DNA of 19,478 nucleotides from Anaerolineaceae bacterium UBA4890 (GTDB lineage: Bacteria; Chloroflexota; Anaerolineae; Anaerolineales; Anaerolineaceae): positions 64,181 to 83,658 of the forward strand of contig DHCY01000027.1 in assembly GCA_002399085.1 (NCBI GenBank), written 5' to 3'. Below, piece by piece: positions 14,433 to 19,478 of this stretch. The notes under the pieces were generated by a model, which saw only the letters and a list, made by a program, of their open reading frames with translations, did no database searches and was not told the origin of the DNA. Position numbers and translations under genes: made by a program. Numbering within the stretch: the stretch's first letter is position 1; every line of letters begins with the position of its first letter.

Positions 14433-15761
14433 TTAATCAGATTTTGGCAAACCCTTATTCGAAGCCGGCTCAGGCAGGCGTTCACCCATAAAACGGTAGA
14501 CCAGCCGCAGCGCTTCACGCTCATCGATCAGGTCGCGTTCGTAAAGGTCAGTGGCAACCTGGGCAACCTGCTGCCCTGCCTGGGCTAACTCGCGGTTGTC
14601 TCGCGCGCTCACATCGCCGCCCTCCACGCGGATCAGCGCATTAGGGTCGACTTCAGGGTCATAAAAAGCGCGCCTGCTAACAACCACCCGCAAAACATCT
14701 TCGAGCAGTGTGCAAATAAAACGCTGGCGTTCGCTGAACCGCCGATAGGTTGGGCTGCCGGCGGCTTCTGCAGTTGTGCGAGTGGAAGATTCCGGCTCCG
14801 CTAAAAAATGCAGCGGCAAACCGACACCGGCAGCGATCATTTTCTTAATCGCCAGACCGTCACTGGAGGCATCCAATGCTTCCAGCTTGGGCGCCATCAC
14901 TGACCATTCTTCACTCTCATCGGTCACCAGCACCGAACCAGGCGCGGGAGGGTTACCAGCCAGCTGCAGTTGGCGGGCAGAGCGCTCTGCTTCGCTGCTA
15001 AAACGAGCCTTGACCACGTAAACAAAGGCATTGCGAAAGCGGTTCAGGCGCACCCGGTCTTCCAGCCAGGCGCTGTAGCGTGCCAGCCACTTTAAGATCG
15101 GGGTCAGGTCGCCTTCACCCCACTGCGAACCACTGGGGCGGTTGAGGGCGTAATGCAGCACAACCGGCTGCAGGTGACCCTGGTTGTCGATTTGTTCCTT
15201 TTGCAGGTCATAACCCGGGTAGATCAACGCTTCGCTTTCACCAGGCACCCGTATGTGGAATTCCAGCTCCTGCTCGATATCGTTTTCACTGGATATGATC
15301 TGCACAATTTCTGTTGACGGCAAAACCCGCAGATAACTCATTCCGCTCTGGTCAGTGGTGAGCAGCAGAAAGAGGTTTCCGCTCAAACAAAGTTCGTCCG
15401 AAAACTCGTTAACCCGGTTGTCCATGCGGTTCAGTCGGTGAGCCCAAAACTGATCCAAAAAGTGTTGGGAGGGCTGATGGGCAACTGCTGCCTTTAACCC
15501 GCCGCCAACGGCATACTGGGTGGTCAGTTCGACGATGCGCCGTGCGAGCGGGTTGAAGCGCCAGGCTTCCAGGCTGTCTTGCAGCACTGCCTGTCGGTCA
15601 TAGGCATCACGGTCGCGGGGTTGACTGGCGTAGGCTTGGGCGCCAACCAGGAAGGTGTTGTCGCCTTCCGGAAGCGAGAATATAACCCGTGAACCAGCGG
15701 TGGATGCCGGCTTCTCGGTTAGCTGGAGTAAGTTCTGCACGCGTTCACGCAAACTGGTCAT
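14433..15761 (-). CDS. Phage portal protein
   Basis: The protein has 442 aa, normal for portals. Residues 65-90 (EAWRFNPLARRIVELTTQYAVGGG) and 215-246 (GEGDLTPILKWLARYSAWLEDR and following) are characteristic of portal proteins of tailed-phage type. A later segment (DASSDGLAIKKMIAAGVGLPLHFL, 297-320) fits the wing/stem region. Portals form the dodecameric ring at one capsid vertex through which the terminase pumps DNA. The ATG overlaps the lysozyme stop by 4 nt (ATGA). No frameshift or internal stop is present. Confidence 0.85.
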   Translation of the reverse strand: MTSLRERVQNLLQLTEKPASTAGSRVIFSLPEGDNTFLVGAQAYASQPRDRDAYDRQAVLQDSLEAWRFNPLARRIVELTTQYAVGGGLKAAVAHQPSQHFLDQFWAHRLNRMDNRVNEFSDELCLSGNLFLLLTTDQSGMSYLRVLPSTEIVQIISSENDIEQELEFHIRVPGESEALIYPGYDLQKEQIDNQGHLQPVVLHYALNRPSGSQWGEGDLTPILKWLARYSAWLEDRVRLNRFRNAFVYVVKARFSSEAERSARQLQLAGNPPAPGSVLVTDESEEWSVMAPKLEALDASSDGLAIKKMIAAGVGLPLHFLAEPESSTRTTAEAAGSPTYRRFSERQRFICTLLEDVLRVVVSRRAFYDPEVDPNALIRVEGGDVSARDNRELAQAGQQVAQVATDLYERDLIDEREALRLVYRFMGERLPEPASNKGLPKSD

Positions 15762-16552
15762 GCTGCCACCACTTCTTCCTGCGGCTGCACAGATAAGGCT
15801 TTAGCTGCCCGTTCGCAGGGTAACTGGTCTACCGGACAAGGAATAGGTTCATTTTTATGCTTGCTAAAATAAGCCCGCAGTTGTTCGGCACTGCCGTTCC
15901 AGCGGTTGTAATCCATGTAGTAACCCACCCCGCCAAGCGCTGGTCCGCGCTGTGTGGTCTGGTGGATCAGCCATTTTCCAACTCCCCTGGGCAACATGGG
16001 CGGGCAGGGATATTCGGGTGTGTAGAGGGGGTGATCCAGGCTGCGGATATATTGCGCCAGCCACCAATCGACTTCTGGCAGATCTGATACTTGCAGAAAC
16101 TCGTTAACCCACATTGCCCGCGAATAAATGAGCGGGTAACGCCCAATGACATCCTTGAGGTATTCAAGAGACTCACTGACCACCTTCGTAATGTGCGCCT
16201 TGCTTTTGTTTTGCGCCAGTTCCACATCCAGAACCAGCCTGAGTTCGTCCAGGTTGACATCTTTGAGGATGGCTAAAAAAGCATCCATCTGGCGAACGGC
16301 ATCCGTACTGGGGTAGAGCACGTGGTAGGGCAGAATGCACAGCCCAACGCGCTGCGCTTCGGCAAAATAGCGGGCGAACTGGCTGTCGCGGTAACCCCAT
16401 GAGACGCCTGCGCGCAGTGCCACGAATTGCACTTCAGGGGAGTGCCGCCTGATCTGATCGAAATTGGGGATCGTCTTGCCATCCCAACTGGCGTTATGCT
16501 GAGAAAGATCGATCCCGAAAGGATACCCCTGGTTGCGGGTAAAGTAATCCAT
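15758..16552 (-). CDS. GH25-family lysozyme (endolysin-like)
   Basis: The protein has 264 aa. It is a GH25 (Chalaropsis/Cpl-1 type) catalytic domain: GIDLSQHN with D15, LDVEL with D109 and E111, DWWLAQY (162-168), KWLIHQT (193-199) and YMDYNRWNG with D214. These are the acidic residues and strand ends that line the muramidase groove. There is no signal peptide, so export would need a holin or particle association. A short Cys-containing tail (CPVDQLPCERAA) follows the domain. The ATG shares one base with the terminase stop (TAATG), and the gene overlaps the portal gene by 4 nt. This makes it an integral part of the packaging operon and not a late insertion. Confidence 0.88.
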   Translation of the reverse strand: MDYFTRNQGYPFGIDLSQHNASWDGKTIPNFDQIRRHSPEVQFVALRAGVSWGYRDSQFARYFAEAQRVGLCILPYHVLYPSTDAVRQMDAFLAILKDVNLDELRLVLDVELAQNKSKAHITKVVSESLEYLKDVIGRYPLIYSRAMWVNEFLQVSDLPEVDWWLAQYIRSLDHPLYTPEYPCPPMLPRGVGKWLIHQTTQRGPALGGVGYYMDYNRWNGSAEQLRAYFSKHKNEPIPCPVDQLPCERAAKALSVQPQEEVVAA

Positions 16553-18237
16553 TAAAAACCTCCATCCATTTCTTTGATTGGGTCAGATGCCTGGATGATC
16601 TGGGGTGGTAAAGAAATGCGCCACTCCTGTTCATCCAGGATCGCGGTCATAGCCGCTGAAATTACCAGGTCATCGTGCAGCAAGCCGCCCAATGGGTCGG
16701 CTGTGCCTTCCGGAACCGACCATTTCAAAAAGCGCTCCGGACCGATGCTGGCTTCGCAGCTAACTGCCTGCAGTTGGCGTTGAAAAAGAGCTTGCAAGCG
16801 TTCCTGCTCATTGATCATTCGCATGGCAAGAGGGTTTGCCTGCCCGGTGTCGGTGGTATAACTGTTTGTTGATCGAAAATCCTGGAAGCGCCCGGTGTCG
16901 ATCACGGAAAGGAATCCCCAGCCGAGCTTCGATTTGACCTGCCGGTTGAATACCAGCGGGATCACGCGCTCGCCCAACTGGTCGCGTAAAAAAGAACACA
17001 CTCCGGCACCCACGCCGCTGCCATCCACTACCATTTTGGCAACGCCCCAATGCTGCGCCAGGTGGTAGAGACGCTGGTAGAGTGTGCTATGTTTTTCGCC
17101 CTGCCACAAATAGCGCTGCACCACGCGGTAGCGCGGCTTGCCGGGCAAAACCTGAGCCACCAGGCTCAGATCAACTTCCACCACGGTCACAGCGGTTGAA
17201 TCGCGATTGGGATTTTCCAGGTTGGCGCTTGAATCGTTTGTATAGTTACCCAGCCTGACCTGCTCGTCTTCACCTGCCAGGTCCACCAATAGGGCGTAGG
17301 TCTTACCTGGCTGAGGGCTGGTTTGGGCAATATGGTTGCCCAGCATCAGGCTAAACCTGGCGGGGCTGAACAAGCCGCTGGCAAAATCGATCTCTTCGCT
17401 GAAAAACTGGGAACGCACCATCGGGTGAGAGCGCCCCAACCGGGCGACCCGCTCATCCACAAAGCGACCGTAAGCCGGAACTTCAGCCCGCACCTCTTCG
17501 GCACCCAGCTGGAAAACCCGGCGGATGCCATCGCGTGCTTCTGCCTGCCTGGCAGCACGCAGTTCCCGCGCCAACAATGTCTGTCCGGTCCAGGCGGTGC
17601 CCCAGAAAACGCGGGTGGCGTTGGTGGAGGCTGCCATTGGAGCGATTTGCTTGTCATATTTTTCGGTGCCGATATCCTGCGCCTCGTCCAATTGCAACAG
17701 GGTCGAGGCGGTGGCACCAACGATGTTTGACCCTGGTGCCGCCGAAAGAAAAGTCAGGTGAGCGTTTTTGAAGCGATAGTGGTTGCCGGCGCTCTTGTGC
17801 CACTGATTATGAGTCAGGTAGTTGGCTTGCAGGGCGGTTTCGAGCCGGCGCATCGCGTTCAGGCTTTGCGGCTGGTAAGTTGGCGAAAGTTTGACCATCT
17901 CGGCACCCTGCCTGCCCAGCAGCGCCATCAGGTAGACCTCCAGTTGTGCCTGCAGCAAGTTTTTGCCAGATTGACGCGGAAACATAACCACAATCGATAA
18001 GCCTTGCCCCCCCAGCACTGAATCGACGATTGCGTTGGCAGCTTCCAGCTGGTAACGGCGCAGCCTTATTTTGCCGAAGATTAGGCTGAATTGCTCAATA
18101 TGACGCAGGCTGCGCAAAAAAGCTACCCTGGTGGGGAAGTTCCCAGGCAGTCTGTTGGAGAGCGTGTGAAGAGGGTCTGTTTTTTGAAGCGAAAGATTCA
18201 ATCGTGTTGTTTGGGCTATGCAGGCAAGCTCAGTCAT
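16552..18237 (-). CDS. Phage terminase large subunit
   Basis: The protein has 561 aa. The ATPase has Walker A PRQSGKN (residues 87-93), Walker B LLQLDEAQD with D184-E185, and the coupling motif WGTAWTGQT (212-220). The C-terminal RNase H-like nuclease keeps its acidic residues: D319 (LLVDLAGED), D405 (VVDGSGVGAG) and H521-D522-D523 (LHDDLV). It would package DNA into the prohead through the portal and cut it. Both active centres appear intact, which argues against simple decay. The ATG overlaps the preceding gene by 8 nt. Confidence 0.93.
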   Translation of the reverse strand: MTELACIAQTTRLNLSLQKTDPLHTLSNRLPGNFPTRVAFLRSLRHIEQFSLIFGKIRLRRYQLEAANAIVDSVLGGQGLSIVVMFPRQSGKNLLQAQLEVYLMALLGRQGAEMVKLSPTYQPQSLNAMRRLETALQANYLTHNQWHKSAGNHYRFKNAHLTFLSAAPGSNIVGATASTLLQLDEAQDIGTEKYDKQIAPMAASTNATRVFWGTAWTGQTLLARELRAARQAEARDGIRRVFQLGAEEVRAEVPAYGRFVDERVARLGRSHPMVRSQFFSEEIDFASGLFSPARFSLMLGNHIAQTSPQPGKTYALLVDLAGEDEQVRLGNYTNDSSANLENPNRDSTAVTVVEVDLSLVAQVLPGKPRYRVVQRYLWQGEKHSTLYQRLYHLAQHWGVAKMVVDGSGVGAGVCSFLRDQLGERVIPLVFNRQVKSKLGWGFLSVIDTGRFQDFRSTNSYTTDTGQANPLAMRMINEQERLQALFQRQLQAVSCEASIGPERFLKWSVPEGTADPLGGLLHDDLVISAAMTAILDEQEWRISLPPQIIQASDPIKEMDGGF

Positions 18238-18676
18238 TTTGCTCTTCTTGTTCCATGGTCATCGTTTCGACGAAATCGTTCAGTGCATCAACCAGATCAT
18301 CCAGGAGCCCCTCACTCTGGGGTCCTTTTATCAGCAGTTGCACGCGCATCAGATTCGCAGCCCTGCTGCAGGCAAGCCCGAGGGCATTTACCGCATCACA
18401 TAAATCCTTGTTAATAGGCTCGCCTTTTTCTACTCTTTTCGTGGCACTGCCAAGCATCTGGATTGCTTCTTTCATCAGCCCGATTTCTGCTTCCAGGTCC
18501 ATGCGCACTTTCTCAGAAAGTTGCAGCCGCTCTTGCTGGCTAAGAGAATCGGTTAGCTTCAATTTCAGGCTGTTGGGGCAGGTTTCAAAACCGCCCAAAC
18601 TGCCCACCCCCTCACGAGGGTGGGCAGGGTCGAGGACCTGCGTCTCAGCTGATAAAGTGGGGTTTTTTTGTCGCAT
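18230..18676 (-). CDS. Putative terminase small subunit (by position)
   Basis: The protein has 148 aa, first in the operon, with GAGGAG before ATG 18676. It sits directly upstream of the large terminase and overlaps it by 8 nt, the usual place for TerS. The N-terminal 35 residues are low-complexity (Pro/Gly/Ser) and coincide in part with a palindrome. The rest is strongly helical (SQQERLQLSEKVRMDLEAEIGLMKEAIQMLG, then two further helices) and ends in an acidic tail. I do not see a clear helix-turn-helix, so identity as TerS rests on context; an unrelated regulator or scaffold is possible. Confidence 0.6.
   Translation of the reverse strand: MRQKNPTLSAETQVLDPAHPREGVGSLGGFETCPNSLKLKLTDSLSQQERLQLSEKVRMDLEAEIGLMKEAIQMLGSATKRVEKGEPINKDLCDAVNALGLACSRAANLMRVQLLIKGPQSEGLLDDLVDALNDFVETMTMEQEEQND
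18601..18626. repeat. Palindrome inside the putative terS reading frame
   Basis: TGCCCACCC (18601-18609) pairs with GGGTGGGCA (18618-18626) across an 8-nt loop, within codons for DPAHPREGVGSL. It shares the string CCCCCTCAC (or a close variant) with the hairpin at 12113-12139. Confidence 0.65.
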
Positions 18677-18693
18677 TTTTCGCTTCTCCTCTA

Positions 18694-18723
18694 ATTAGAA
18701 CATCTGTTCTAAACTAATGGCAA
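18694..18723 (-). promoter_or_regulatory. Promoter of the phage-like operon
   Basis: On the minus strand TTGCCA (18723-18718, 5 of 6) and TCTAAT (18699-18694, 5 of 6) are 18 bp apart. Transcription would begin close to the ribosome site, giving a very short leader before ATG 18676. The LexA-type palindrome fills the spacer and -10. Confidence 0.55.
18695..18712. promoter_or_regulatory. LexA-type (SOS box) operator
   Basis: TTAGAACATCTGTTCTAA is a perfect palindrome with 8-bp arms and a 2-bp centre. Its core GAAC-N4-GTTC (18698-18709) matches the Gram-positive LexA box pattern (CGAAC-N4-GTTCG type). It covers the predicted -10 of the terminase operon, where a bound repressor would block transcription. 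That the host LexA recognises this motif is inference. Confidence 0.65.
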
Positions 18724-18813
18724 GTTTAGCAAACTTTGAGACAAAAGAAAAGAGCAAAAGCGGAAAATTAGACCCCAGTTTTTCCACTTTCGGCAATTTT
18801 TGTGCTCATTTTT

Positions 18814-18821
18814 GATATACT
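18814..18821 (+). promoter_or_regulatory. Extended -10 promoter of the flavoprotein gene
   Basis: GATATACT at 18814-18821 holds TATACT (18816-18821), 5 of 6 to TATAAT, with the T and G of a TG-type extended -10 close upstream (18813-18814). No convincing -35 is seen. The start point would be near 18828, just before GGAGG at 18832-18836. Confidence 0.45.
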
Positions 18822-18841
18822 GGCAAGAGTTGGAGGCTTCT

Positions 18842-19393
18842 ATGCGCAGAAAAGATCGTGAAATGAGTGTTGAATTTGGGTTGGAAGTGATAGATCGTTC
18901 AGACTTTGGGGTGCTGAGCCTGGTGGATGCGCATTGTGAGCCCTATTCTGTTCCGCTTTCGATCGCCCGGGATGGCATGAGCTTGTATTTTCACAGCGCC
19001 CGGTCGGGGGTGAAAACCAACCTGCTGACGGAAGGTAAACGGGTCAGGGTGGTATTCGTGAGCGATGTACGCGTACCGGAATTGATTGAGAACGATCTGC
19101 TGGATCAGATGCTGGCTGAAGGCAGCGGCAGGGATGTGCTCGGTACCAAGGTGTTTACCACTGAATTCGCGTCAGCGATCGTCACCGGACGGATTTCAAT
19201 GGTGGAAAGCGACGATGCCAAACGCGACGCTTTACGGCTCATCTCACAAAGATTTGTTCCAGGAAAAATGGCATATTTCGACGCAGCGCTGGGCGATGCG
19301 CTGGCGGTTACATCAATTTACAGCATCGACATCGAAGAGCTTACCGCCAAACGCAAAAAGTTCGCCGCCAGCGGCGAAGAGCAACGGAGTTGA
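18842..19393 (+). CDS. Pyridoxamine 5'-phosphate oxidase-like FMN protein, NimA type
   Basis: The protein has 183 aa. ATG 18842 has GGAGG 5 nt upstream, which decides against longer starts. MRRKDREMS, then GVLSLVDAHCEPYSVPLS and LYFHSARSGVKTNLL, is the typical opening of NimA-like split-barrel flavoproteins of the PNPOx superfamily. These bind FMN and act as small reductases; some reduce nitroimidazole drugs, but many have no known substrate. The middle (SAIVTGRISMVESDDAKRDALRLISQRF) and the end (YSIDIEELTAKRKKF) also follow the family. It is transcribed divergently from the phage-like operon and shares a 165-bp intergenic region with it. The LexA-type box lies on the phage side. Confidence 0.85.
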   Translation: MRRKDREMSVEFGLEVIDRSDFGVLSLVDAHCEPYSVPLSIARDGMSLYFHSARSGVKTNLLTEGKRVRVVFVSDVRVPELIENDLLDQMLAEGSGRDVLGTKVFTTEFASAIVTGRISMVESDDAKRDALRLISQRFVPGKMAYFDAALGDALAVTSIYSIDIEELTAKRKKFAASGEEQRS

Positions 19394-19397
19394 TTCT

Positions 19398-19456
19398 GTC
19401 ACTGCGACTGCTTGCGCACGGAGTGTGGAGCGCAGCGACCGTGGCAGTCTGCTTCT
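19398..19456 (-). repeat. Inverted copy of the left-edge dispersed repeat
   Basis: Read on the minus strand this is AGAAGCAGACTGCCACGGTC..., with a GC-rich middle, ending in GCAGTGAC. The core GCAGACTGCCACGGTCGCT matches the copies at 25-130. It begins 4 nt after the flavoprotein stop. Confidence 0.85.
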
Positions 19457-19464
19457 AATCTTTT

Positions 19465-19478
19465 CCTATCAGCTATCA
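19465..19478 (+). repeat. Start of a heptamer array cut by the window edge
   Basis: CCTATCAGCTATCA matches units of the array at 276-345 in the same orientation. The array probably continues beyond the window. Confidence 0.6.

Overview
The window looks like chromosomal DNA of a Chloroflexota bacterium, most likely Anaerolineae. This is inferred from the mix of genes: several secreted lipoproteins with short Ser/Ala/Gly lipoboxes, an actinobacterial/Thermus-type Ap4A phosphorylase, a NimA-like flavoprotein, DegV, and a LexA box of the GAAC-N4-GTTC type. No rRNA, tRNA or other marker gene is present, so the assignment is tentative.

Left part (1-8472) is ordinary host DNA rich in small repeats. 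Positions 1-345 hold dispersed palindromic repeats and a 7-bp tandem array that runs into a promoter. An apparent three-gene operon follows on the + strand: a coiled-coil/Cys-rich lipoprotein, a trypsin-like lipoprotein protease with an EF-hand loop and a C-terminal sandwich domain, and a hotdog thioesterase. A separate HtrA-like PDZ protease comes next, with its last codons and terminator duplicated in tandem. Then come a TetR regulator (-) with a near-consensus promoter and overlapping operator, a HIT-family Ap4A phosphorylase (+), a DUF2807 lipoprotein (-) and DegV (-). DegV is followed by four tandem terminator-like palindromes.

Middle and right (8705-18676, - strand) is one tightly packed operon of phage type. 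In transcription order it encodes a putative small terminase, large terminase, GH25 lysozyme, portal, a protease-scaffold-capsid fusion, a two-helix holin-like protein, two unrecognised small proteins, and two large tail-like proteins. Every reading frame is open and most junctions overlap by 1, 4 or 8 nt. I see no integrase, repressor, replication gene, tail tube or tape measure. The promoter in front of the terminase genes contains a perfect 18-bp palindrome with a LexA-type core covering its -10 element. Together these suggest a DNA-damage-controlled, reduced capsid/packaging module: a defective prophage, or a domesticated gene-transfer-like particle. It is the most interesting object in the window.

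Right edge (18842-19478) has a divergent NimA-like FMN protein. It is followed by an inverted copy of the same dispersed repeat and the same heptamer seen at the left edge.
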